From: Pelotomaculum sp.
GTDB lineage: Bacteria > Bacillota > Desulfotomaculia > Desulfotomaculales > Pelotomaculaceae
Assembly (NCBI GenBank): GCA_003489345.1
Contig: DNIT01000162.1
Coordinates: 17,037 to 27,669, forward strand
Direction of reading: 5' to 3'
DNA length: 10,633 nucleotides
Shown here one piece after another: positions 1 through 6,799 of this stretch (its first letter is position 1; each line of letters opens with the position of its first letter). The position numbers and the translations under genes are program-made. A model generated the notes under the pieces. The model was not told the origin of the DNA, searched no databases, and saw nothing but the letters and a program-made list of their open reading frames with translations.

Positions 1-28
1 ATTTCATTTATTGATATATCGATTATTT

Positions 29-120
29 AAGACATAATTTTTATTTAACAAAGAAAACAAGCATTACTGCAAGAATAATACCTTGTTTTACATTATATCA
101 TGCATAATATTTTATGTCTT
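29..120. repeat. Nested inverted repeats in AT-rich leader
   Basis: Two inverted repeats are nested here. The outer pair is AAGACATAA at 29-37 and TTATGTCTT at 112-120 (9 bp, perfect). The inner pair is AAAACAAG at 54-61 and CTTGTTTT at 82-89 (8 bp, perfect, 20-nt loop). A smaller imperfect dyad around ATGCAT lies at 93-108. The whole stretch is very AT-rich and shows no coding. The right outer arm sits where the -35 region of a candidate promoter would be, so an operator role is possible. A terminator of a gene lying left of the window is the alternative, although no arm is GC-rich. Chance is a real possibility in such AT-rich DNA. Confidence 0.4.
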
Positions 121-141
121 TTCCTAAAGGTGTTGTATAAT
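112..141 (+). promoter_or_regulatory. Candidate promoter of the 283-aa gene
   Basis: A perfect -10 hexamer TATAAT lies at 136-141. The -35 region at 112-118 (TTATGTC) matches the sigma-A consensus poorly, which would fit an activator-dependent or weak promoter. It is overlapped by the right arm of the 9-bp inverted repeat. Transcription would begin near 148, leaving a leader of about 65 nt before the GTG start at 214. The DNA is AT-rich, so a TATAAT by chance is not negligible. Confidence 0.35.
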
Positions 142-213
142 AATCAATGGCTGAAAATGTAACCATAAAGGTGAATAGGTTTTCCCAGAATAAACTTAAG
201 AGGAGTTGGCTTT

Positions 214-1065
214 GTGAAAGAATGGCATGTTGAGGATGCTGGTGGTGGCTGTCGCGCTTTTTCAGAAGTTTTGGTGCTTGTATGCGAGGAGTCAAGAGAA
301 ATATTTGCCACGGCCCTGCCCCTGACCTGGGATGACGGGTTCAGCCTTGAGGAAAAGGCATGCAACCAGCTAACCGGCCTGATGGAAAAGGCAGGCGTAC
401 AGAAAAATGACCGGCTGGTGGTGTGCTCCGGCAATATTTTCAATACCTTTCAACATTGGTTGACCGAGAGCGGTTACACCTGGGATATAGGGAAAATGGA
501 CGGGCTTGCCCATGACCTCGCAGAGTATTTTTTCCATACCCAGGCGGTCCAGGCCGGCTTTCCTCCTGAACTCCAACTGGTTGAACGCAATTACCGGGAA
601 TATTACAGCCTTATTGAAAAATGGATAGGGGCAGATCCTGGGCTCCAAGTCTTTTGGAAAGATCGTAAGGTTAGGCGCAAACCTGCCGAAACCCGTTACA
701 TTCTTAAATGCAACGGTGGCCACAGCCGCTCCTGCCAGCAGTGCCGTCAAAAAATTAGGCCATATTCACCGGTTGTCGTCTACCGTTACAGGGAAAACGG
801 CCACCGCATACGCAGGTACTTCCATCCTGCCTGCACCCCGGTGACACCTCTAAAGAGTACGCTGGAAACGTTTGTAGCAAACTGGAACGCCTCCAGGTTC
901 GAAGGGGTAATTCTGAACGCCAGGGACGAAAAGAGAACTTGTTTGATCTGCGGTCAGGTTGTAGGTCCGGGCGACCGCACGTTTTATGGGTACATCGATG
1001 ATCAGCTCATTGTTGGCCACCCCGCTTGTTTTAAGGAAGAAAAGGACGCCGTGCGTGGAGCATAG
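214..1065 (+). CDS. Unknown protein with two CxxC/HxxC zinc-site-like modules
   Basis: I do not recognise this 283-aa protein. The start is GTG at 214, preceded by AAGAGGAG at 198-205 with a normal gap. It has no signal peptide or membrane segment, so it should be cytosolic. The first ~150 residues are a mixed alpha/beta region beginning with a hydrophobic strand (VLVLVC, residues 19-24). The C-terminal half carries two similar metal-site patterns: C174-x2-C177-x26-H204-x2-C207 and C243-x2-C246-x22-H269-x2-C272. In both, the distal pair lies in an HPAC context (H204-P-A-C207 and H269-P-A-C272), which points to a duplicated small zinc finger with treble-clef or LIM-like spacing. A basic stretch (residues 150-165 and 178-202, rich in Arg/Lys) lies before and within the first module, so nucleic-acid binding is possible but unproven. 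It stands alone, with an AT-rich leader upstream and a terminator overlapping its 3' end. The gene is well supported; the function is not. Confidence 0.85.
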   Translation: MKEWHVEDAGGGCRAFSEVLVLVCEESREIFATALPLTWDDGFSLEEKACNQLTGLMEKAGVQKNDRLVVCSGNIFNTFQHWLTESGYTWDIGKMDGLAHDLAEYFFHTQAVQAGFPPELQLVERNYREYYSLIEKWIGADPGLQVFWKDRKVRRKPAETRYILKCNGGHSRSCQQCRQKIRPYSPVVVYRYRENGHRIRRYFHPACTPVTPLKSTLETFVANWNASRFEGVILNARDEKRTCLICGQVVGPGDRTFYGYIDDQLIVGHPACFKEEKDAVRGA

Positions 1066-1073
1066 CGTCCTTT
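1041..1073. terminator. Bidirectional terminator between convergent genes
   Basis: AAAGGACGC (1041-1049) pairs perfectly with GCGTCCTTT (1065-1073). The 15-nt interior can extend the stem through GTGC/GCAT. On the plus strand the stem is followed by a short T-run (1071-1074). On the minus strand it is followed by TTTTCTTCCTT. It overlaps the last codons of the 283-aa gene and touches the stop codon of the convergent deacetylase gene, so it can serve both. Confidence 0.7.
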
Positions 1074-2911
1074 TAATCTTGATACACCTCCAGGTGTTTT
1101 TCTACTTCATTCGAGTTGACTGTCAGGTAGAGCCATCCGTCGTCTTCCTGGACGGCTGTTATATTTTCACCGATGACGACATGTTTGCTGTCAGCCCCTA
1201 CGTATACAGCCACTGTCATGTCCTTCAATCCGTCCGGGTTTTCAAGATGGACGGCAAAACTGTTGCCTTCCAGTTTTTCAACCTGCCACCTGGTAGCGGC
1301 ATGCCGGTTGAGAAAATCAGCAAATCGGCTCATCGGCTCAACCCTGATCCTGCCCTTCCTCTGTTCAGCAAGCGCTTTTTCTTCCAATGCCCGCATTGCA
1401 TCCAGTTCAAAGGACACGTATGAGGGATGCGTATAGACCATGCGGATTACCCTTTCCTGCGCCGAGAATTCTACCAGATCCTCCAGCCACTGTTTGACTT
1501 CCCCCGGGGGCACATGGCCCCTTTCCATCTCCTCAAGGGAGGCAAACTGCCGGTAAGGGGTAATGGGAAAGGCCCAGGTTTCTCCACCGGTCGGTTTTTC
1601 ATCCAGTAGCGGTTGAGTGGGGCTGGAACCGGTGTCACCAGCAAAATAATAAGCATGAATCCCCATTTCTTCCAACGCCTGATTAACCCAGTAAGGGTGA
1701 TTACCACCCGGGGCGCTGTATTCCACTACTTTCTTGCCCGTAACCGCCTCCAGCGCCATAGAATTCCACTTGATCAATTCTATAGCTTGCTCCTGTGGCA
1801 GGTACTGCATGTTATAGGCAAAAAAGTTGTGCGCCCAGCCGCCATGCGAGCCGATCTCACCATAATCCTGCAACGTTTCCAGGAGCGGTCGCCCCTTAAG
1901 CTTATCCTCAGCCGAAAAACCCATATGATCGCCCAGTTTATAGGTATCCGGACCGGCCGTAATATGTATGGAAAAAGGAAGTTCCTTTTGGAAAATACCC
2001 TGCATCATCATAACTGTTAAGGCCTTGAAGTAGGCGCCGCTGCATACATGCAGGTTGAAAACCAATCCTCCCGCGCCACCGGGGCTGTTGACCAGGCGAG
2101 GCAGGTGCGCCTTCTGTATTAGGAAACTGCGAAGAACAGACCTGATCGCAAGGTCGTCCGAGCGCAGCTTGTACGTGGCCAGGGGCAGGTTGGCGTATAC
2201 TACGGTTCCCCCGCCGGCATACTGCTTTTCTGTGATAACCGGCACTTCCGAGCCGTCCACCCGATCAAAGGCCACAATACTGGCATCCTGGTTAACAGCT
2301 CTGGCGTGTTCATACTTCAGCTTTCCGTAAGAATAGCTGTTGACGGCATTGTCTCCATCCAGTTTCCCGGGTGTTATCCCCCATTCACGGCCTTTATCAG
2401 CTGAAGAAAAATACCAGAAACCGGAATAGGTTGTCTGCTGCTCATCCGGCGCTTGCCGATAATACTTGACTCCGGCCAATTCCGACAACAGTCCTGCCTG
2501 GCGAAGTTCCCCCTCGGCTGTTCTTGTGGCCGGATCCAGGACAAGCAAGACATCGTGCCCATAGCTGCGGACATAGGAACTTATAGCTTGAGAAAGGTCC
2601 TCAGGCATAGTCGCGTTGATAACTTCGGGGACTATCAGGGCATCAAAATTAATTTGAATTTCTCCTGCGCTATTGACCAGATCATCAGGTTCGACCACCT
2701 GGTAGGGAAACCCCTCTTCCTTCAAGATCTGCTCATAAGATGAGAGCAGCAAATGATCCTGCTCGGACTTCAATTCGCCTGCAAGAACGCCTACACGAAT
2801 CGTCTCGTTCGGCTCCGCCCAGGAGTTATGGAGGATTGTCGTTGGGGTGAGCAGCAATGTAAATAGGTAAACACCGATAAACGATATAATTATTTTATAG
2901 TTTCTATTCAT
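1073..2911 (-). CDS. Exported NodB-like polysaccharide deacetylase family protein
   Basis: A 612-aa protein, probably secreted or surface-bound, acting on cell-wall or extracellular polysaccharide. Residue numbers count from the ATG at 2911. This start has AAAGGTGAA about 11 nt upstream and gives a clean signal peptide: basic MNRNYK, a hydrophobic core to about residue 25, and likely cleavage after SWA (residue 32). An upstream in-frame ATG (3013) lacks a ribosome site and lies above the likely promoter. Residues ~37-270 form an alpha/beta domain like the flavodoxin- or glutaminase-type folds found before some deacetylases. Residues ~275-540 are NodB-like, with SHGGWAH (H356, H361), APGGNHP (400-406) and VYTHPS (~493-497). 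The tail (~541-612) is a predicted beta-sandwich. The His pair is spaced H-x4-H rather than the classical H-x3-H. The usual TFDD metal/catalytic Asp motif is not evident; NLHVCS (287-292) sits where it would be expected. Activity is therefore uncertain, but family membership is fairly secure. Confidence 0.82.
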   Translation of the reverse strand: MNRNYKIIISFIGVYLFTLLLTPTTILHNSWAEPNETIRVGVLAGELKSEQDHLLLSSYEQILKEEGFPYQVVEPDDLVNSAGEIQINFDALIVPEVINATMPEDLSQAISSYVRSYGHDVLLVLDPATRTAEGELRQAGLLSELAGVKYYRQAPDEQQTTYSGFWYFSSADKGREWGITPGKLDGDNAVNSYSYGKLKYEHARAVNQDASIVAFDRVDGSEVPVITEKQYAGGGTVVYANLPLATYKLRSDDLAIRSVLRSFLIQKAHLPRLVNSPGGAGGLVFNLHVCSGAYFKALTVMMMQGIFQKELPFSIHITAGPDTYKLGDHMGFSAEDKLKGRPLLETLQDYGEIGSHGGWAHNFFAYNMQYLPQEQAIELIKWNSMALEAVTGKKVVEYSAPGGNHPYWVNQALEEMGIHAYYFAGDTGSSPTQPLLDEKPTGGETWAFPITPYRQFASLEEMERGHVPPGEVKQWLEDLVEFSAQERVIRMVYTHPSYVSFELDAMRALEEKALAEQRKGRIRVEPMSRFADFLNRHAATRWQVEKLEGNSFAVHLENPDGLKDMTVAVYVGADSKHVVIGENITAVQEDDGWLYLTVNSNEVEKHLEVYQD

Positions 2912-2972
2912 TTTCAGCAGGTTCACCTTTTTTTGGGTTCTGTCGATAGTTACATTAATAAAGCCTAAACCT

Positions 2973-3002
2973 ATTTTACTCCATATTCGAATAGAATGTA
3001 AA
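2973..3002 (-). promoter_or_regulatory. Likely sigma-A promoter of the deacetylase gene
   Basis: Read on the minus strand, TTTACA (2997-3002, 5/6 to the -35 consensus) and TAAAAT (2973-2978, 5/6 to the -10 consensus) are separated by 18 nt. Transcription would start near 2966, about 55 nt before the ATG at 2911. This supports that ATG over the longer reading frame, which begins upstream of the promoter. The spacer contains the 10-bp palindrome TATTCGAATA (2984-2993), a possible repressor site. Confidence 0.5.
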
Positions 3003-3357
3003 ATAGCATTCATAAATAAAAAAAAATTTGAATAATAAGTAATTAACTATAGCTGTTTATTTTAAACCCTTGCTTTAATATAAAGCATGTGAATAGTCGC
3101 ACAAAAGACCGGCCTATTGTTCTGCCCTGAAATACCATACCTTTTGCCGCATCTTTAGCGGCAGACCCCATGCAAGGTTCCTTTCCCTTTTATTTAGTAG
3201 ATTTCGGGTATCAAATGCTGACAATATGATAGTCACCGCTACATTTATCTTTATAATATTGTACAAAATTATAAATTTTTCATGAGTAAGCAGGAAATTC
3301 AGCACCAGAACAGAATTATTTGTATAGTCTTTATATTTAATTTATAGGAACTTGACA
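3003..3357. other. Intergenic region, AT-rich with one GC-richer island
   Basis: I see no convincing gene in these ~355 bases between the divergent deacetylase and YezD-like genes. Most of it is strongly AT-rich. An island at about 3107-3185 is richer in GC and contains a small hairpin, TGCCGC (3145-3150) with GCGGCA (3158-3163) and a 7-nt loop, without a T-run. The minus strand through the island reads as a short coding-like tail that ends at a stop at 3114-3116, possibly a relic of a lost gene. No -35/-10 pair for the YezD-like gene was convincing: a TATAAT at 3252-3257 has no matching -35, and TTGTAT at 3320-3325 is paired only with a poor TATAGG. Confidence 0.5.
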
Positions 3358-3576
3358 ATGAGAGAAGGGACTGTTATGGTACACTGCCTAAGCAGCAGGG
3401 AAAAGCAGATCATACAGTTTATCCGCGAACTGGGATGGGGTGACATGAAAATTAGAGTTGAAAACGGTCAGCCGGTACTGATCTACGAGGCTATCAAGAC
3501 TATCAAACTTGATGAAGAACCGGCCCAACCACAAAAAAATTACCAAAAAAAGGTACAATCCAATCGCTTTAAATAA
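3358..3576 (+). CDS. YezD-like DUF2292 family small protein
   Basis: A 72-aa protein whose core (about residues 14-52) matches the pattern of the YezD/DUF2292 family as I recall it: a helix (REKQIIQFIRELGWG), a strand (MKIRVENGQPV), then IYEAIKTIKL. The family is small, mostly single-domain and of unknown biochemical role. The C-terminal ~20 residues are Lys/Gln/Asn-rich and probably disordered. Start choice is open. ATG 3358 has TAGGAA at 3345-3350. ATG 3376 has GAAGGGA at 3364-3370 and gives a 66-aa form closer to typical family size. TTG 3352 is too near its ribosome site. There is no signal peptide or membrane segment. It is a lone gene, convergent with murI, and its stop codon lies inside the shared palindromic terminator. 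Confidence 0.75.
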   Translation: MREGTVMVHCLSSREKQIIQFIRELGWGDMKIRVENGQPVLIYEAIKTIKLDEEPAQPQKNYQKKVQSNRFK

Positions 3577-3610
3577 ATGCCGGCCCTTAAGGGCCGGCAT
3601 TTATTTAAAG
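3567..3610. terminator. Perfect 44-nt palindromic bidirectional terminator
   Basis: Bases 3567-3610 form a perfect palindrome with 22-nt arms centred on CCCTTAAGGG. As RNA from either strand this gives a GC-rich hairpin (GCCGGCCC/GGGCCGGC with a UUAA loop) followed by AUUUAUUU, the signature of an intrinsic terminator in both directions. The stop codons of the YezD-like gene (3574-3576) and of murI (3605-3607) lie inside the arms, so there is no spare intergenic DNA between the convergent genes. Confidence 0.93.
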
Positions 3611-4402
3611 GCCAGCCTGCTCCACCACCAGCTTGCGGTCTCCCCACAATAAGCGCACTACTCTTTGCACGTCCTCCTGTTCGCCGCTCGTAAAGAAATG
3701 TTCCCGACCGGCCGCACTTTTACTGGCAGCTAGATTACCGCCCTGCAACAGTCTCGCAACTTGACGGGCAACTGCGGCTCCAGAATCAATAACAGAGACC
3801 CCGCTATGGCTCATCTTTTGCACAAGCGGCTTCAGAAAGGGGTAATGCGTACAGCCCAGCACAATGGTGTCAACCCCTCTGGCCAGCAGCGGGTCCAGAT
3901 AGCGGGTAAGTAAAGTCCTGGTTTCAGGGCTTTCCAGCTTACCGGCCTCCACAAGTTCAACCAAACCCGGACAAGGCTGGGTATAAACCTCAACTGTCTC
4001 CCCAAACCGCTCTACTAACGAATGGAACCTTTCCCCTGCAAGCGTCACTCCGGTTGCCAAAACTCCAATTTTCCCATTCTTGGTTGCGGCTACAGCCGGC
4101 TTTACAGCCGGCTCGAGCCCAACGACGGGAACAACGATACGCTCCCTCACCGCGTCCAGGGCAACGATTGAAGCTGTATTACATGCCATTACAATCAGCT
4201 TTGCACCTTTGGAGATAAGAAAACCACAGATTGCAAAAACCCTGTCGCGTATGATCACGGACGGTTTTCCACCGTAAGGACAGTAAACTGAGTCGGCGTA
4301 ATAAATCATGTCTTCCCCGGGCAGGATTCGCCGGACTTCCTTCATCACTGAAAGACCTCCTACGCCGGAATCCAAAAAACCTATTGGACCTGTAGAGCTC
4401 AA
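3605..4402 (-). CDS. murI: Glutamate racemase
   Basis: Cytosolic racemase interconverting L- and D-glutamate, supplying D-Glu for peptidoglycan. All landmarks of the two-cysteine racemase family are visible (numbers from the longer TTG start at 4408): FLDSGVGGLSV with D13/S14, ADSVYCPYG (39-46) where most members have a GD...PYG loop, first catalytic Cys C76 in MACNTAS, and second C186 in LGCTHYP. At 265-267 residues it is full length for the family. Start: TTG at 4408 lies only 1 nt from the only Shine-Dalgarno sequence (GAGGTG, 4410-4415). TTG at 4402, two codons later, has a proper 7-nt gap and is preferred, giving 265 aa. The gene has its own candidate promoter and shares a terminator with the YezD-like gene. 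Identity is secure; the exact start is not. Confidence 0.96.
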   Translation of the reverse strand: MSSTGPIGFLDSGVGGLSVMKEVRRILPGEDMIYYADSVYCPYGGKPSVIIRDRVFAICGFLISKGAKLIVMACNTASIVALDAVRERIVVPVVGLEPAVKPAVAATKNGKIGVLATGVTLAGERFHSLVERFGETVEVYTQPCPGLVELVEAGKLESPETRTLLTRYLDPLLARGVDTIVLGCTHYPFLKPLVQKMSHSGVSVIDSGAAVARQVARLLQGGNLAASKSAAGREHFFTSGEQEDVQRVVRLLWGDRKLVVEQAGL

Positions 4403-4437
4403 CTTCAAACACCTCGTTCGGCTAGAGTCCTATCCTT

Positions 4438-4466
4438 ATCATAGCGGGATCTTAAGTATTGAACAA
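4438..4466 (-). promoter_or_regulatory. Candidate promoter of murI
   Basis: On the minus strand, TATGAT (4438-4443, 5/6 to consensus) lies 17 nt from TTGTTC (4461-4466, 3/6). The predicted start near 4431 gives a ~30-nt leader before the TTG at 4402. A better -35 hexamer, TTGACT, lies slightly upstream but is 22 nt from the -10 box. The site would overlap any longer version of the divergent plus-strand gene beginning at 4459. Confidence 0.38.
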
Positions 4467-4605
4467 GTCAAAGGATTTTACAACAGCTTACAACCGTCAA
4501 CACTTATTTTTTTGGCTTGCTTGCAGGGAGGAGTCCAAGGTAAAGCAGGAAAATACTTATTTTGCCCCGAAGAGAACCAGTAAAACAAAAACGAGCGTTG
4601 ATAAA

Positions 4606-4977
4606 ATGAAAAATGACCTGTGGTATGCCGGCGAAGGTTTTTGGGTGGCCTATTGCGAAGACGCCGATACAATAGCAGAATTTAAAAAGATCAGAGAAAT
4701 GCAGGAAACAGCCGCCTACTTTCATTTCCGGGCAAGAGGAAAGCGCGCGTCCCAATTCAGGTTTCACCAGGGAGAGACACTTGAACGGGGACAGTGCCTT
4801 CTTTCCTATGTCTGTTCACGGCTTCATTTAGACTTTTATGGGGCCCTAGAACTATACCGCAACAACGAAAGTACTCCTTACATGGAAAAATACCCTGACG
4901 CAACCTATCAGCTTGAGTTATTTCCCGAGAAATACCGGAGAAACTCGAAAAAGAAGCCGGATCTCAATAGAAATTGA
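4606..4977 (+). CDS. Hypothetical basic protein upstream of the AOR gene
   Basis: I do not recognise this 123-aa protein. The N-terminal half is aromatic-rich (LWYAGEGFWVAY, residues 5-16) and looks like a compact alpha/beta fold. The middle is basic (AYFHFRARGKRASQFRF, 37-53), and the tail (109-123) is Lys/Arg-rich and probably disordered. Three cysteines (C17, C64, C70) show no obvious metal spacing. The frame stays open upstream to a TTG at 4459 (172 aa). I prefer ATG 4606 because the added ~49 residues are low in recognisable structure, the TTG lacks a ribosome site, and it would lie inside the murI promoter. ATG 4606 also has only a weak ribosome site, so the start is uncertain. It ends 28 nt before the AOR start, close enough for co-transcription, so it may serve that operon. 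Confidence 0.6.
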   Translation: MKNDLWYAGEGFWVAYCEDADTIAEFKKIREMQETAAYFHFRARGKRASQFRFHQGETLERGQCLLSYVCSRLHLDFYGALELYRNNESTPYMEKYPDATYQLELFPEKYRRNSKKKPDLNRN

Positions 4978-5005
4978 TCCACTGCTTGTTCTAGGAGGCT
5001 ATAGT

Positions 5006-6799
5006 ATGGATTTATATGGATGGTTTGGCAAAGCTCTCAGAGTGAATCTAAGTACAGGGGTCATTAAAGAAGAGGAAATAGAAAAAAAACTTATGATGGA
5101 TTGGTTGGGCGGCCGCGGGCTGGGAACACGTATGATATACTGTGAGGTGCCGGCAGTCTGCAACCCCCTTGGGGCAGAAAACAAACTTGTGTTTGCCGCC
5201 GGACCTCTGACGGGATCCAACTTTCCAGGTTCGGGCAGGTTTAGCGTATCTGCCAAATCGCCGCTGACCGAAACGATTTTTGACTCAAATGCCGGGGGGA
5301 CCTGGGGGGTAAGATTCAAGAGATGCGGTTTTGATATGTTGATTATAGAAGGGACGGCATCTACGCCTGTTTTCCTGTCAATAAAAGACGGAGCAGCTTC
5401 CCTGGAAGACGCGGGCAAACTCTGGGGCAGTGATGTTTTTGAGACCAACCACAAAATAATAAGCAGTCTAGGAAAAAATGTTAGTGTTGCCTGCATCGGC
5501 CCGGCCGGTGAAAACCAGGTTAGATTTGCGGCAATCATGTATGACGGCCACCGGACTTTGGGCCGGGGGGGCTTAGGGGCTGTCATGGGAGCAAAAAAAA
5601 TCAAGGCTGTCGTTGTCAGCGGCAATAAGAAGATCAGAGTTGCCCGCCCTGAGAAAATGGATTTCATGGTTTACGAGTCCAACAAACGGATTAAAGCAAA
5701 CCCAATAACCTCCAAGGGCTTGCCTGAATTCGGCACCCCTGTTCTGGTAAATCTTTTTAACGAACTGGGAGTGTTCCCCTCCTATAATTTTCAAGGTTCA
5801 CAATTTGCCCATGCCGGCAAAATATCAGGCGAAGCTATCGCTGAAACCATTTACGCCGGCCGTCAGGGCTGTTACCGCTGCCCCGTTCAGTGTACCCGGC
5901 TGGTCAAAATCGGAGCTTCAACTATAGCCGGTCCGGAGTATGAGTCCTTGTGGGCCTTGGGTCCGGAATGCGGCATTGACGACCTAACGGTCATAGCCGA
6001 GGCCAATAATCTCTGCAACCAACTTGGACTTGACACAATTTCCACCGGGGTAACCATAGGCTGCGCGATGGAGCTTGAAGAGAGAGGTCTGTTCAAAACT
6101 GGGCTAAAGTTCAATGATGCGGTTGGGCTCCTCCGGGCTATCAAACAAATTGCCGGCCGGGCGGGAATCGGCGATCTGCTGGCGGAGGGTTCACGCCGTA
6201 TGGCAGATAAAAGCGGCTTCTCCCAGTATAGTATGCAGGTAAAAGGACTGGAGCTGCCTGCTTACGACCCTCGGGGCATGCAGGGTATGGGCCTGGGGTT
6301 TGCTACCTCCAACAGAGGGGGCTGCCATCTGAGTGCCTATATGGTTGGGCCTGAGACGCTGGGGGTGCCAAAAATGGTGGATCGTTTCAGCACAGACGGC
6401 AAGGCTGGTCTTACCATTACCCGGCAGAACATCAACGCTGCCGTTGACAGCCTGATCATCTGCCGTTTTATTAACCTGGCCGTATCGGAGGAGTGTTTTG
6501 CCAGAGCATTATCCGCGGCAACTGGTTTCGATTATAGGCCCCAGGACCTGCATCGCATCGGAGAGCGGATTTGGAACCTGGAAAGACTATATAACTTACA
6601 AGCGGGATTGGATTCCTCTTTTGACACCCTGCCTGCGAGACTGTTGGAAGAACCTATAGCAGAAGGGCCCTCCTTCGGTAAAACAGTCGAATTAAAACCC
6701 ATGCTCGCCGAATACTACAGATTTAGAGGCTGGGATGCGGCAGGCATGCCCACCCCCCCCAAATTACAGGAGCTGGAGTTGGAGGAATACTCATGTTGA
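5006..6799 (+). CDS. Aldehyde:ferredoxin oxidoreductase family (W/Mo pterin) enzyme
   Basis: A 597-aa AOR-family enzyme. Known members oxidise aldehydes to carboxylic acids with ferredoxin, using a bis-pterin tungsten (or Mo) centre and one 4Fe-4S cluster. ATG 5006 follows TAGGAGG (4992-4998) by 7 nt. The N-terminal domain (~1-207) carries the pterin-binding glycine runs GGRGLG (35-40), GRGGLGAVMG (186-195) and GSGRFSVSAKSPLT. The C-terminal domain holds the cluster ligands C289-x2-C292-x3-C296 plus C486. D343 (GLDTIS) and D481 (DSLIIC) match the two Asp-containing pterin motifs, and DPRG (421-424) and NRGGCH (436-441) are also present. E313 or E311 (GPEYE) and H441 are likely equivalents of the active-site Glu and His. 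Length is normal and no key residue is missing. No cofactor gene is adjacent. The natural substrate cannot be read from sequence; many paralogues exist in syntrophic and sulfate-reducing Firmicutes. Confidence 0.95.
   Translation: MDLYGWFGKALRVNLSTGVIKEEEIEKKLMMDWLGGRGLGTRMIYCEVPAVCNPLGAENKLVFAAGPLTGSNFPGSGRFSVSAKSPLTETIFDSNAGGTWGVRFKRCGFDMLIIEGTASTPVFLSIKDGAASLEDAGKLWGSDVFETNHKIISSLGKNVSVACIGPAGENQVRFAAIMYDGHRTLGRGGLGAVMGAKKIKAVVVSGNKKIRVARPEKMDFMVYESNKRIKANPITSKGLPEFGTPVLVNLFNELGVFPSYNFQGSQFAHAGKISGEAIAETIYAGRQGCYRCPVQCTRLVKIGASTIAGPEYESLWALGPECGIDDLTVIAEANNLCNQLGLDTISTGVTIGCAMELEERGLFKTGLKFNDAVGLLRAIKQIAGRAGIGDLLAEGSRRMADKSGFSQYSMQVKGLELPAYDPRGMQGMGLGFATSNRGGCHLSAYMVGPETLGVPKMVDRFSTDGKAGLTITRQNINAAVDSLIICRFINLAVSEECFARALSAATGFDYRPQDLHRIGERIWNLERLYNLQAGLDSSFDTLPARLLEEPIAEGPSFGKTVELKPMLAEYYRFRGWDAAGMPTPPKLQELELEEYSC

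Noticed and set aside
147..233. Short plus-strand frame from ATG 147 (28 codons)
   Set aside because: It has no ribosome binding site, overlaps the strong ribosome site and start of the 283-aa gene, and shows no recognisable peptide.
2912..3013. 34-codon N-terminal extension of the deacetylase from ATG 3013
   Set aside because: No ribosome site at 3013, the extension would precede the signal peptide, and the likely promoter lies inside it.
3145..3163. Hairpin TGCCGC/GCGGCA as a terminator or riboswitch
   Set aside because: No T-run on either strand, and the surrounding sequence does not match any riboswitch consensus I know; only a 6-bp stem.
4526..4533. Strong Shine-Dalgarno-like GGGAGGAG upstream of the 123-aa gene
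   Set aside because: No ATG, GTG or TTG lies 5-12 nt downstream, so it cannot decide a start. It remains an orphan purine run.
4459..4605. 49-codon extension of the 123-aa gene from TTG 4459
   Set aside because: No ribosome site, low-complexity sequence and overlap with the likely murI promoter; kept only as an alternative start.
4913..5005. 31-codon upstream extension of the AOR frame
   Set aside because: It overlaps the preceding gene, and ATG 5006 has a near-perfect TAGGAGG 7 nt upstream.
4999..5667. 222-codon open frame antisense to the AOR gene
   Set aside because: It is a shadow of the coding strand: the plus strand encodes all conserved AOR motifs here and the antisense translation has no recognisable features.
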